Both the position numbers and the translations under genes were made by a program. Below, piece by piece: positions 8,884 through 17,921 of a stretch of 64,000 nucleotides of DNA. Position 1 is the stretch's first letter, and the number at the start of each line of letters is the position of its first letter. The notes beneath the pieces were generated by a model. It was not told the origin of the DNA, did not search any database, and saw only the letters and a list, made by a program, of their open reading frames with translations. The DNA lies in assembly GCF_003426025.1 (NCBI RefSeq), contig NZ_QJSH01000001.1, forward strand, positions 248,001-312,000. Direction: 5' to 3'. The DNA is from Paraliobacillus quinghaiensis (GTDB lineage Bacteria > Bacillota > Bacilli > Bacillales > Amphibacillaceae).

Positions 8884-11676
8884 ATGAACAAATATGCAGT
8901 TATTGATTTAGAGACAACAGGACATACTCCAGCAAAAGGAGATCGTATAATAGAGGTTGGTATTGTTGTGTGGTCAGAAGGAAAGATTATAGAAAAATAT
9001 GCGACATTAGTAAACCCTGAAATAAACATTCCACGTTTTATCACAAATTTAACAGGAATTACAGATGAGGCAGTCTCTGATCAACCTACTTTTGATGAAA
9101 TTGCAGCCGAAATAAGAGGTTTGTTTGATAACGCATATTTTGTTGCACATAATGTCCCATTTGATATGGGATTTTTGAACGAAGAATTTAAAAGGGTAGG
9201 TTTACCTGTAATAATGCAGCCAGTTATTGACACGGTAGAACTTTCTAGAATTATGTTACCTCAAGCACCTGGTTTTAAATTAGGACAGTTAGCCAGTTGG
9301 TTAAAATTACAACATGATGACCCACATCGTGCTTTATCAGATGCTTATGTAACGACTTATCTAATGAGTCATTTATTGAAAATAATTGATTCTTTACCAT
9401 ATGAAACAATTAAACAATTAGAGCAGTTAGAACCTAAATTGAAAAGTGATTTAGGTGTTATATTACAAAACAGAGCTGATTCATTAGCCTTTTCAACTAA
9501 TCATCGTGATGACTTAGAAATATTTCGAGGAATCGCGTTAAAAAAGCAACACCTTAAACCTAAGGCACTAAGTAATAAAGCAGTTTCATTTGGAGAGATT
9601 ATGGACAACTTTTATCAGAATGAAGGTGAATTGGCGTACGTAATGCCTGCTTTTGAACTTAGAAGTGGACAAAGAGAGATGTCAGAACATATCTTTGATG
9701 CCTTTCAGTCTAAACGCCATGCAATCATTGAAGCTGAAACTGGAACAGGAAAGTCCTTAGCATATTTAGTTACAGCTCTATTTCAGGCGATTAATTATGA
9801 TGAACGTGTAGTAGTCAGTACCCATTTAACACAACTTCAATCACAATTAGTTGAAAAAGAGATACCATTATTAAAGAAAATTTTACCTTTTACCTTTCAA
9901 ACTGCAATTATGAAAGGTAAGCAACATTACTTAAGTTTAGCAAAGTTCGAGCAAACACTACGTTCTTTAGACTTCGACAATTATGATATTATTTTAACAA
10001 AAGCAATTATTTTAATATGGTTAACAGAAACATCCTCTGGTGATATTGACGAAATACAGTTACCATCTAGCGGGGAAAGATTTTTTCGTTTAATTTCTAC
10101 TGAAGCAGAGGGAGGACTAGATCCTAATTCCCCATGGTTTACACGATCATTTTACTATAGAGCAAAAGCAAATGCCCAAAGAGCAGATCTTGTTATTACA
10201 AATCATGCTTTATTATGTGCAAATATGACAAGTGAAACACCACTACTACCTTCTTTTAAAAAAATAATTATTGATGAAGCGCACCATCTGGAAACAACAG
10301 CTTCAAAGCATTTTGGTTTAAGTTTAGATTACCTTTCTATTCAAAAACTTCTTCAGTCAATTGGGTGTTTAGAAAACAATAGTTGGATCAAAAAATTGGC
10401 AGAATATGATCCAGATATTTCTATAATTTGTGATGAATATGAATGGGATAAATGGTGGCAAGAAGCAAAAGAGGAGACGGATGGATTATTTCGTTATATT
10501 TTTCATTATGTAGAAAAAAAACAGTCAACACATATTGCAATTAATGATATTGGACGTTTTCAATATCGTATTCAAAGTGAAGGTCTTGACCAAGGTTGGG
10601 AAGTAATAATTGAAATGGTTAATCGTATTTCATTTCAATTACGTGATTTAATACATATCTTATCTCGCATTTTAAAAATAATTGATCAAAAGCGACTAGC
10701 TTCTGATTATTGGGAAGAAGTTAAATGGAACATGGAGCGCCTTCAACGTGTTTTAGATGGATTGGAAAATTACTTCATTAAAAATTTAGCTGAGGATGAA
10801 GTCAAGTGGATTGAAATAGATGCGTTCGGCGCTCGAAATGCGGTATATTTATTTCAAGAACCGATTGATATTGCACAACTATTACATCATAAATTCTTAA
10901 TTCACAAAGATAGTGTGATTATGACAAGTGCAACACTAACAATTAAAGAATCTTTCTCTATATTCAAGGAAAGAATTGGTATAAAGGAAGGAGAAGCAAT
11001 TGAGAAAAAAATTATTTCACCTTATACATACCAAGATCAAGTTCAACTAATGGTTCCAAATGATTTCCCGCATGCCAAATATGGAAAAATGGAATCATTT
11101 ATTGAAGCTACATGTGAAGCGATTGTTTCTCTTGCCCAAATTACAGATGGAAGAATGCTTGTGTTATTTACATCGTATGACATGCTGAAAAAAGCGTATG
11201 CTTTGTTACGTGATATGATGGAAGAATCATATATATTAATTGCGCAAGGTGTTTCAAGCGGGAGTCGAGCCAGGTTGAAGAAGAACTTTCAGACATTTGA
11301 CCAAGCAATATTATTGGGAACAAGTTCTTTTTGGGAAGGAATTGATATACCAGGTAGTGATCTTTCTTGTGTAGTCATCGTTCGTTTACCATTTGAGCCA
11401 CCAAATCATCCTGTTTATGATGCGAAAGCAAACTATTTAAAGAAAACAGGTAAGAATCCATTTATGACGTTGGCACTACCAAATGCAGTCATTCGTTTTA
11501 AACAAGGTTTTGGTCGGTTAATTCGATCAAGTACAGATAGAGGGATTGTGTTTATATGTGATGATCGTTTAATGAAAGCCAAATATGGAAATTACTTTAT
11601 TGATTCAATACCGAACATACCAATACATTACAATTCAACAAAAGAATTAATGGAAATCGCTGAAGATTGGTTATGA
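8884..11676 (+). CDS. dinG: DinG-family 3'-5' exonuclease/helicase-like protein
   Basis: This 930-residue protein has an N-terminal DnaQ-type exonuclease domain (DLETTG at residues 8-13, ExoIII aspartates onward, HRALSDAYVTT near residue 150). A superfamily 2 XPD-like ATPase follows, with Walker A ETGTGKS near residue 285, DEAH near 464, and a C-terminal block ending QGFGRLIRSSTDRG. The fusion is the Firmicute form of DinG. In Staphylococcus aureus this form was reported to act mainly as an exonuclease, so helicase activity should not be assumed. The ribosome-binding site is weak (GGAA). No obvious LexA box lies upstream. Confidence 0.92.
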   Translation: MNKYAVIDLETTGHTPAKGDRIIEVGIVVWSEGKIIEKYATLVNPEINIPRFITNLTGITDEAVSDQPTFDEIAAEIRGLFDNAYFVAHNVPFDMGFLNEEFKRVGLPVIMQPVIDTVELSRIMLPQAPGFKLGQLASWLKLQHDDPHRALSDAYVTTYLMSHLLKIIDSLPYETIKQLEQLEPKLKSDLGVILQNRADSLAFSTNHRDDLEIFRGIALKKQHLKPKALSNKAVSFGEIMDNFYQNEGELAYVMPAFELRSGQREMSEHIFDAFQSKRHAIIEAETGTGKSLAYLVTALFQAINYDERVVVSTHLTQLQSQLVEKEIPLLKKILPFTFQTAIMKGKQHYLSLAKFEQTLRSLDFDNYDIILTKAIILIWLTETSSGDIDEIQLPSSGERFFRLISTEAEGGLDPNSPWFTRSFYYRAKANAQRADLVITNHALLCANMTSETPLLPSFKKIIIDEAHHLETTASKHFGLSLDYLSIQKLLQSIGCLENNSWIKKLAEYDPDISIICDEYEWDKWWQEAKEETDGLFRYIFHYVEKKQSTHIAINDIGRFQYRIQSEGLDQGWEVIIEMVNRISFQLRDLIHILSRILKIIDQKRLASDYWEEVKWNMERLQRVLDGLENYFIKNLAEDEVKWIEIDAFGARNAVYLFQEPIDIAQLLHHKFLIHKDSVIMTSATLTIKESFSIFKERIGIKEGEAIEKKIISPYTYQDQVQLMVPNDFPHAKYGKMESFIEATCEAIVSLAQITDGRMLVLFTSYDMLKKAYALLRDMMEESYILIAQGVSSGSRARLKKNFQTFDQAILLGTSSFWEGIDIPGSDLSCVVIVRLPFEPPNHPVYDAKANYLKKTGKNPFMTLALPNAVIRFKQGFGRLIRSSTDRGIVFICDDRLMKAKYGNYFIDSIPNIPIHYNSTKELMEIAEDWL

Positions 11677-11730
11677 TATAGAGCTAATTGACGTATCCTA
11701 AACTTACTCTAATTTAAAGTAGGCGATAAC

Positions 11731-12537
11731 ATGCAACGATTTGTACATGTGTTTATTCATGGGTGTATTATTTTAGTTATACTCCTGCATTTTCCTGAGA
11801 TCGGTAATTCAGAGGCTGCTTTACCAAAACTTAATGAAAATGAATTGTACATTTCTTTTTTAAATTTGCCAGATGGCGAAGCGACACTAATACAAACACC
11901 TAAAGAGGAAAACTTTTTAATTAACACGGGGTCTAAAAAAAGTAGATCAGATCTTTGGAAACAATTAAATCAGCTAAATGTTCACCAATTAGATGGCTTA
12001 ATCTTAACTAAACAAACAAGTGATTATTGCGGTAACATTAAACAAGTACTCGACCAATATCACGTGAAGAATATTTATGTTGGAGATGCTAAAAGAAATT
12101 TCATCGAACATGTAGATAGAAACATAAGTCAAACCACATGGTATACTGATGATCACACACAACTTACTAAAGAATTAAAAATTCACGTATTACAAACAAA
12201 CGCATTAGGAGAGATGTCCTTTACGATTGAATATGGAAAAAATAAGATTCTATATATGAGTATTAGCGAATTAGAACATGATCAATTAATTGAAGATAAA
12301 CGTGTAAAAGCAGAAATCATAAAAATTGCTGATTACGGACAAGGCCAATCTCCTAGCACTACATTGTTGGAGACAATGGATCCTCATATTAGCATAGTAT
12401 TTCATCAAAAAAGTGGAAAACCTAATAAAGCATTATTGGAGAGGTTGAAGGAATCTTGGATTGATGTTTATCAATTAGAGCAAGTAGGCACAACAATTAT
12501 TCGTTTAACACTAAATGATTATGAAGTTATTTCATAA
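11731..12537 (+). CDS. Secreted ComEC-type metallo-beta-lactamase-fold protein lacking the metal motif
   Basis: This 268-residue protein has an N-terminal hydrophobic segment (residues 6-22) and then a domain resembling the C-terminal MBL-like domain of ComEC/Rec2 hydrolases. ISFLNLPDGEATLIQTP matches the usual opening strands and NTGSKKS the following turn. Where active members carry a T/SHxHxDHxGG metal motif, this one reads LTKQTSDYCGN (about residues 92-102): the histidines are lost. It may therefore bind without catalysis. It sits alone between dinG and ypmA and is probably exported or membrane-anchored. Function unknown. Confidence 0.6.
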   Translation: MQRFVHVFIHGCIILVILLHFPEIGNSEAALPKLNENELYISFLNLPDGEATLIQTPKEENFLINTGSKKSRSDLWKQLNQLNVHQLDGLILTKQTSDYCGNIKQVLDQYHVKNIYVGDAKRNFIEHVDRNISQTTWYTDDHTQLTKELKIHVLQTNALGEMSFTIEYGKNKILYMSISELEHDQLIEDKRVKAEIIKIADYGQGQSPSTTLLETMDPHISIVFHQKSGKPNKALLERLKESWIDVYQLEQVGTTIIRLTLNDYEVIS

Positions 12538-12616
12538 GGGTTCTTTTTGTAAATATTCAGACTTGGTCTTTCTACGTCACTTAGCTCTGATTTAACTATA
12601 TCGTAAATATTAAAAA

Positions 12617-12643
12617 AGCTGTGTATAATATACTATACACAGC
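12617..12643. other. Inverted repeat upstream of ypmA
   Basis: AGCTGTGTATA and TATACACAGCT form an 11-base perfect inverted repeat with a 5-base gap. A-runs lie on both sides, so as a terminator it would work for leftward transcription, yet no leftward gene is here. It could instead end transcription from 11731-12537 weakly, or be an operator. The remaining intergenic bases hold the ypmA promoter. Confidence 0.4.
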
Positions 12644-12701
12644 TAAAAATGGGTTAGAAAAAATTTAGTTGAAAATTGTCCTCAAATTTTGTCACAAAAC
12701 C

Positions 12702-12710
12702 TGTTATAAT
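12702..12710 (+). promoter_or_regulatory. Extended -10 promoter for ypmA-ypmB-aspB-asnS
   Basis: TGTTATAAT is a perfect extended -10 (TG-N-TATAAT) about 115 bases upstream of ypmA. No good -35 box is seen 17 bases upstream, which is tolerable for extended -10 promoters. Confidence 0.5.
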
Positions 12711-12824
12711 ATAGACATATTTCTTTTCAACTTATACTTAGTATACAATGAGTATAAGAAAACTATGTGTTACAAATTTATGCAAATAACACATCTACAA
12801 AATACTAAAATTAGGAGTAATTGA

Positions 12825-12995
12825 ATGAAGGATAAAATACAAACACTTTCTACCGTGAAAATTCAACATACAAACGATTTATACAAAATAGTTGACAGTT
12901 TAAATCGAACCCTGAAAGAAGATGATTTAATGTTTGGATTAGCATTGGATGAGGATGACAATGAAACAGCAGTCTTTACAATTTACCGTACCTAA
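12825..12995 (+). CDS. ypmA: Small conserved protein YpmA
   Basis: This 56-residue protein closely matches my memory of B. subtilis YpmA: LSTVKIQHTNDLYKIVDSLN, then LMFGLALDED, ending VFTIYRT. The length is the family length and the function is unknown. The ATG follows TTAGGAGTAATTGA. The stop overlaps the start of ypmB by 35 bases, so the two are likely co-translated. The gene order ypmA-ypmB-aspB-asnS is conserved in Bacillus. Confidence 0.85.
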   Translation: MKDKIQTLSTVKIQHTNDLYKIVDSLNRTLKEDDLMFGLALDEDDNETAVFTIYRT

Positions 12996-13491
12996 TTGGT
13001 TAAAATGGGTTTTAATTGGCGTTATTTTACTTGTGTTTAGTGGTATTGGTTATTCGATTTACATATATCAAACAATTGAAAAAAATAGAACAGAGACCTT
13101 TGCTACTTCTGAACAACAAATTTTAAATGAAACAGAAATAACTAAAGTTAATGCAATTACTAGATATCATGGTGAGTCTTATTATCACGTAATAAACGGT
13201 CAAAATGTTGATGGAGAAGAACTACTTGCTTATGTAAATAAATCCAATGAAGATGAAGTACAAATATTTCAAACCGATCAATATATGTCTTTAGAATCAT
13301 TAGAGAAGCAATGGCTTAATACATGCCAATCATGTGAGTTATTAGAATCACAATATGGAATTAGAGGTAATATACCTTTATTAGAATTAACCTATATTGA
13401 CGAGAACGATCGTCTAACTTATACGTACTTTCGATTAAAAGATGGTACTATAGATAGTCGCGTATCATTCTCTTCGTATAATTATAAATAA
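12961..13491 (+). CDS. ypmB: YpmB-like membrane-anchored protein (PepSY-type fold)
   Basis: This 176-residue protein has one N-terminal transmembrane segment (about residues 14-36) and an extracytoplasmic domain. YHGESYYHVINGQNVDGEELLAYV resembles the first half of YpmB/DUF5590 proteins, which have a PepSY-like fold. Three in-frame ATGs occur (12949, 12955, 12961). I favour 12961 because AGGA lies six bases before it. The location before aspB fits YpmB. The role is unknown in the family. Confidence 0.75.
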   Translation: MKQQSLQFTVPNWLKWVLIGVILLVFSGIGYSIYIYQTIEKNRTETFATSEQQILNETEITKVNAITRYHGESYYHVINGQNVDGEELLAYVNKSNEDEVQIFQTDQYMSLESLEKQWLNTCQSCELLESQYGIRGNIPLLELTYIDENDRLTYTYFRLKDGTIDSRVSFSSYNYK

Positions 13492-13525
13492 AGCTCGTTT
13501 AAAGCTACTAAAGAAAGGTGATCAG

Positions 13526-14710
13526 ATGGAATTATCAAACAGAGTAAAAACATTAACACCATCCTCAACATTAGCAATAACAGCTAAAGCAAAAGCATTA
13601 AAAGATGCTGGTCATAATGTTATTGGATTAGGAGCTGGTGAACCTGACTTTAATACACCATCTTATATTTTAGATGCTGCTACAAGTGCTATGCAAGAAG
13701 GTTTAACAAAGTACACACCTGCAGGAGGTATTGTAGATTTAAAAGATGCAATAATTAATAAAATGAAGCAGGATCAAGGACTAGCCTATAACCGTAACCA
13801 AGTGATTGTAACAACAGGAGCAAAACACGCACTTTATACATTATTCCAAGTGTTATTAAACCCAGCTGATGAAGTTATTGTACCTACTCCATATTGGGTA
13901 AGTTATCCTGAACAAATTAAGCTTGCACAGGGTAACCCTATTTTTGTTGAAGCAGAAGAAAAGAATCAATTTAAATTAACACCTGCTCAATTAGAAAATA
14001 CTATATCAGCTAAAACAAAAGCTGTTATTATCAATTCACCAAGTAACCCAACTGGAATAATGTATTCCAAAGAGGAGCTAAAAGCACTAGGTGAAGTTTG
14101 CTTAAAACATAATATCTTGATTATATCAGATGAAATTTACGAAAAATTAATTTACACAGATGATCCTCATGTTTCCATAGCTGAAATTTCTAACCAGTTA
14201 AAGGAACAAACAATCATTATAAATGGTGTCTCAAAATCTCATTCAATGACTGGATGGCGTATTGGATATGCCATTGGAAGTGAAACAATTATTAAAGCAA
14301 TGACAAATTTGGCATCACACTCAACATCAAATCCAACATCCATTGCGCAATACGCTGCTTTAGCAGCTTATTCTAAGGGAGATGAGCAAGTTGAGAAGAT
14401 GCGTGATGCATTTCAAGATAGACTAACGAAAACCTATGAATGGCTTTGTGAAATACCAGGTGTCACCTGTGTAAAACCTAAAGGGGCTTTTTACTTATTT
14501 CCAAACGTTAAAGAAGCAGTTAAGATGAACGGTTTTAATTCAGTCAATGATTGGGTAGAAGCTCTCTTAGAGGAAGAAAAAGTAGCATTAGTACCTGGTT
14601 CAGGTTTTGGAGCACCTGATAATGTACGGCTTTCTTATGTTATTTCATTGGATCAGTTAGAAGAAGCAATTAATCGAATAAAAAGATTTGTAATGAAGCA
14701 TCAATTATAA
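13526..14710 (+). CDS. aspB: Aspartate aminotransferase (PLP, class I)
   Basis: This 394-residue fold-type I aminotransferase interconverts aspartate and 2-oxoglutarate with oxaloacetate and glutamate. The PLP Schiff-base lysine is near residue 237 in GVSKSHSMTGWRIGY, and the substrate carboxylate-binding arginine lies in VRLSYVIS near the C terminus. NSPSNPTG is the expected asparagine motif. The ribosome-binding site AAAGGTGA is strong. It is followed by asnS, which uses aspartate, as in B. subtilis. Confidence 0.95.
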   Translation: MELSNRVKTLTPSSTLAITAKAKALKDAGHNVIGLGAGEPDFNTPSYILDAATSAMQEGLTKYTPAGGIVDLKDAIINKMKQDQGLAYNRNQVIVTTGAKHALYTLFQVLLNPADEVIVPTPYWVSYPEQIKLAQGNPIFVEAEEKNQFKLTPAQLENTISAKTKAVIINSPSNPTGIMYSKEELKALGEVCLKHNILIISDEIYEKLIYTDDPHVSIAEISNQLKEQTIIINGVSKSHSMTGWRIGYAIGSETIIKAMTNLASHSTSNPTSIAQYAALAAYSKGDEQVEKMRDAFQDRLTKTYEWLCEIPGVTCVKPKGAFYLFPNVKEAVKMNGFNSVNDWVEALLEEEKVALVPGSGFGAPDNVRLSYVISLDQLEEAINRIKRFVMKHQL

Positions 14711-14734
14711 GCGCTAGTTTTGGAGGAATTAATT

Positions 14735-16027
14735 ATGAAAACAACGATTGATCAAGTAGCAAAACATTTAGGACAAGAGGTTACTATTGGAGCATGGCTG
14801 GCAAATAAACGCTCTAGTGGTAAAATTGCATTTCTACAATTAAGAGATGGAACAGGTTTTATCCAAGGTGTAGTTGTTAAAGCAGAAGTGGCTGAGGAAA
14901 CATTTAACTTAGCTAAGAGTATCACACAGGAAACATCTTTATTTGTAACAGGTACGGTAGTGGAAGATACACGTTCACCATTTGGTTATGAATTACAAGT
15001 AAAAGAAATTGAAGTAATTCATCAAGCTGTAGACTTTCCTATCACACCAAAAGAACACGGAACAGAATTTTTAATGGATAATCGTCATCTTTGGTTACGC
15101 TCTAAAAAACAACATGCTATTATAAAAATTCGAAACGAAATTATCCGTGCGACTTATCAGTTTTTCAGTGAAAATGGATATATCAAAGTTGACCCACCAA
15201 TATTAACTGGTTCTGCTGCAGAAGGCACAACAGAATTGTTTCATACGCAATACTTTGAAGAAGAAGCTTACCTCTCTCAAAGTGGTCAATTATACATGGA
15301 AGCCGCGGCGATGGCTTTTGGAAAAGTTTTCTCATTTGGACCAACATTTCGTGCAGAAAAGTCAAAAACTAGAAGGCATTTAATTGAGTTTTGGATGATA
15401 GAACCTGAAATGGCTTTTATGGACCATGAAGAAAGTTTACAAGTTCAAGAAAATTATGTAAGTTACCTTGCCCAATCCGTATTAACTAATTGTCAATTAG
15501 AATTAAAAACATTAGAACGAGATGTAACAAAACTTGAAAAAATCAAAGCGCCATTTCCACGCATTACATATGATAAGGCGATTGATTTGCTGAAGGAAAA
15601 AGGCTTTGATGATATTGAGTGGGGTGAAGATTTTGGTTCACCACATGAAACTGCAATTGCAGAAAGTTTTGATCAACCTGTATTCATCACACATTACCCT
15701 GCTGATATTAAGGCATTTTACATGAAACCTGACCCTGACCGTCCTGAAGTTGTTTTGTGTGCGGATTTAATTGCTCCAGAAGGGTATGGAGAGGTGATCG
15801 GTGGTTCACAACGAATCGATGATTTAGAATTAATGAAAAAACGTTACGAGGAGCACCAATTAACTAGCGACGCTTATAAATGGTATTTAGAATTACGTCA
15901 ATATGGAAGTGTACCACATTCTGGCTTTGGCTTAGGATTAGAAAGAACTGTGGCATGGCTATCCGGAGTAGAGCATGTAAGAGAGACAATTCCATTCCCG
16001 CGTCTGCTTAATCGTTTATATCCATGA
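14735..16027 (+). CDS. asnS: Asparaginyl-tRNA synthetase
   Basis: This 430-residue class IIb synthetase charges tRNA-Asn. An N-terminal OB-fold anticodon-binding domain (residues 1-105; [20 protein letters not shown]) precedes the catalytic core, with motif 2 [19 protein letters not shown] and motif 3 [16 protein letters not shown] 14735 follows TGGAGGA. No T-box leader is visible between aspB and asnS (24 bases), so the gene is probably read through from the ypmA promoter. A terminator follows. Confidence 0.97.
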   Translation: MKTTIDQVAKHLGQEVTIGAWLANKRSSGKIAFLQLRDGTGFIQGVVVKAEVAEETFNLAKSITQETSLFVTGTVVEDTRSPFGYELQVKEIEVIHQAVDFPITPKEHGTEFLMDNRHLWLRSKKQHAIIKIRNEIIRATYQFFSENGYIKVDPPILTGSAAEGTTELFHTQYFEEEAYLSQSGQLYMEAAAMAFGKVFSFGPTFRAEKSKTRRHLIEFWMIEPEMAFMDHEESLQVQENYVSYLAQSVLTNCQLELKTLERDVTKLEKIKAPFPRITYDKAIDLLKEKGFDDIEWGEDFGSPHETAIAESFDQPVFITHYPADIKAFYMKPDPDRPEVVLCADLIAPEGYGEVIGGSQRIDDLELMKKRYEEHQLTSDAYKWYLELRQYGSVPHSGFGLGLERTVAWLSGVEHVRETIPFPRLLNRLYP

Positions 16028-16048
16028 TTTAATTGATATGTATAGTAC

Positions 16049-16084
16049 AAAACCCCTTGACGAAGGAAATTGTCAGGGGTTTTG
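16049..16084 (+). terminator. Intrinsic terminator after asnS
   Basis: AAACCCCTTGAC pairs with GTCAGGGGTTTT around a 10-base loop, ending the ypmA-asnS transcript. Confidence 0.85.
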
Positions 16085-16172
16085 TCAATATTTATAAGTA
16101 AAAAAGATAAGTTCTTACAAATAAGCCAGTCTTTCTTGGCTATCTGAGAAAGAAATTGTTGAGGTGAAATTA

Positions 16173-16865
16173 ATGACAGAAAATCATCCGTATCAAGCTT
16201 TTTTAAAGGATCAATTAACGATTCCTACTAAGCTGCTAACTGAATACCATACACATGACTTAACAGAAAAAGAAGTAGTCGTTATATTACAACTCCACCG
16301 CTTCAGTCTTATTGGAATATACCTTCCAACTCCTGACGAGATTGCATCTTATGTATCTTTTGATCAGCAGGAATGTGCAATGATTCTGCGACGATTAATG
16401 CAAAAAAATATGTTATCAATCGAGCAAGATCAAGCAGAACAAGCAATGGTTGATGAACACTATTCACTTGAACCGTTATGGAACTTGCTTTATAAGCCAC
16501 AAAAACCTAAACAAGAGAATCCTGATAGCGAACAAGCAATGAATATTTTTATTTTATTTGAACAAGAATTTGGACGACCATTGTCACCGTTTGAAATAGA
16601 AACAATTAATATATGGATCGATGAAGAAGAACAAAAACCTGCGCTTATTAAAGCAGCCTTACGTGAAGCTGTACTAATGAGTAAGCTAAACTTTAAATAT
16701 ATTGATCGAATTTTACGTGAGTGGAAAAAGAAGGGGATTCGCTCAGTGGAACAAGCACGAACACATAGTAAGTCTTTTCATAATCACCAATCAAATCAAG
16801 AAGTAAAACAAGATCAGCCTAAACGTGATGTATCCTTGTATTACAATTGGTTAGAAGAGGAATAA
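16173..16865 (+). CDS. dnaD: Primosomal protein DnaD
   Basis: This 230-residue DnaD-like protein has the N-terminal winged-helix DDBH1 domain (residues about 10-100) and the C-terminal DDBH2 domain, with EQEFGRPLSPFEIETINIWID (about residues 128-148) and the later YIDRILREWKKKGI motif. In B. subtilis DnaD helps load replicative helicase at oriC and restart sites. ATG 16173 follows GAGGTGAAAT. It precedes nth, as in B. subtilis. Confidence 0.93.
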   Translation: MTENHPYQAFLKDQLTIPTKLLTEYHTHDLTEKEVVVILQLHRFSLIGIYLPTPDEIASYVSFDQQECAMILRRLMQKNMLSIEQDQAEQAMVDEHYSLEPLWNLLYKPQKPKQENPDSEQAMNIFILFEQEFGRPLSPFEIETINIWIDEEEQKPALIKAALREAVLMSKLNFKYIDRILREWKKKGIRSVEQARTHSKSFHNHQSNQEVKQDQPKRDVSLYYNWLEEE

Positions 16866-16886
16866 GTAGGGAAGGGGTGGGGTTTT

Positions 16887-17528
16887 ATGCTAAATAGAAA
16901 AGAAATTCGCTTTTGTTTAGATGTAATGAAACAGATGTTTCCTAATGCAGAATGCGAACTGGTGCATAAAAATCCTTTTGAACTTGTAATTGCAGTACTT
17001 TTATCAGCTCAATGTACCGATGCATTAGTAAATAAAGTAACAAAAGAATTATTTCAAAAATACCAAACTCCTGAAGATTTCTTGAAAGTCTCCCTTGAGG
17101 AGCTACAACAAGATATTCGCTCCATTGGGTTATATCGAAATAAGGCTAAGAATATTCAAAAACTCTGTCACTCGTTACTAGAAAATTATGATGGAAAAGT
17201 TCCTGAATCTAAAGAAGAGTTAGAAAAGTTGGCTGGTGTTGGCAGAAAAACAGCAAATGTTGTTGCTTCTGTTGCATTTGGTCAACCTGCTATTGCCGTA
17301 GATACACATGTTGAGCGTGTTTCAAAACGTTTAGCTATTTGCAGATGGAAAGATTCTACTGTTGAAGTGGAAAATACATTAATGAAGAAGATACCTGAAG
17401 ATGAATGGAGTGATACACATCATAGGATGATTTTCTTTGGGCGCTATCACTGTAAAGCAAGAAACCCAAACTGTGAGAGTTGCTCGTTACTATCTATCTG
17501 CCGAGAGGGAAAGAAAAGAATGAAATAA
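16887..17528 (+). CDS. nth: Endonuclease III (DNA glycosylase/AP lyase)
   Basis: This 213-residue base-excision enzyme removes oxidised pyrimidines and nicks abasic sites. The helix-hairpin-helix LAGVGRKTANVV carries the catalytic lysine, VDTHVERVSKRL carries the catalytic aspartate, and the C-terminal 4Fe-4S loop has the C-x6-C-x2-C-x5-C spacing (CKARNPNCESCSLLSIC). All key residues are present. The gene is 21 bases downstream of dnaD. Confidence 0.97.
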   Translation: MLNRKEIRFCLDVMKQMFPNAECELVHKNPFELVIAVLLSAQCTDALVNKVTKELFQKYQTPEDFLKVSLEELQQDIRSIGLYRNKAKNIQKLCHSLLENYDGKVPESKEELEKLAGVGRKTANVVASVAFGQPAIAVDTHVERVSKRLAICRWKDSTVEVENTLMKKIPEDEWSDTHHRMIFFGRYHCKARNPNCESCSLLSICREGKKRMK

Positions 17529-17543
17529 AGGGAATGTGAAAAC

Positions 17544-17888
17544 ATGCAAACGGATGGAAAAATGTTAATAGAAGACTGGAAAAAACAATCAGCTATAATT
17601 GCTGAATTATTTCATCAAAAAGCCTATCAAGAAGCTCGCGTGCCGATGGAAAAATACACGAAACAATTTATTCATACGTTATTTATATTGAACAAAAAAG
17701 AATGGCTTGAAGGGGAGGATTTTCTTGATAATATTCAAACATTCAAGTATAAACCGCTTAATATTAAAGAACGTATCCAATATGTTATAGAATACCCGCA
17801 TCAATATCATTGTTTTATACAATTGAATGAATTATATAAAGAAGTGGAAAAAATATATGCGAGAGCAGAAATCCTTGAGAAAAAATAA
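17544..17888 (+). CDS. ypoC: YpoC-like protein
   Basis: This 114-residue protein is identified mainly by position: it follows nth and precedes the convergent ponA-recU pair, as ypoC does in B. subtilis. It is mostly helical and basic, with no recognisable catalytic motif or signal peptide. The ribosome-binding region GGGAATG is acceptable. Function unknown. Confidence 0.7.
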   Translation: MQTDGKMLIEDWKKQSAIIAELFHQKAYQEARVPMEKYTKQFIHTLFILNKKEWLEGEDFLDNIQTFKYKPLNIKERIQYVIEYPHQYHCFIQLNELYKEVEKIYARAEILEKK

Positions 17889-17914
17889 AAAGCCAGCAGC
17901 TGCTGGCTTTTTTT
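17887..17914. terminator. Bidirectional terminator between ypoC and ponA
   Basis: AAAAAGCCAGCAGC and GCTGCTGGCTTTTT form a perfect, nearly loopless palindrome with A- and T-runs, serving both convergent transcripts. Confidence 0.9.
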
Positions 17915-17921
17915 GTAACAA

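Noticed and set aside
14720-14734. Possible T-box leader for asnS
   Set aside because: Only 24 bases separate aspB and asnS; there is no specifier loop or AGGGTGG-type T-box sequence there or upstream of ypmA.
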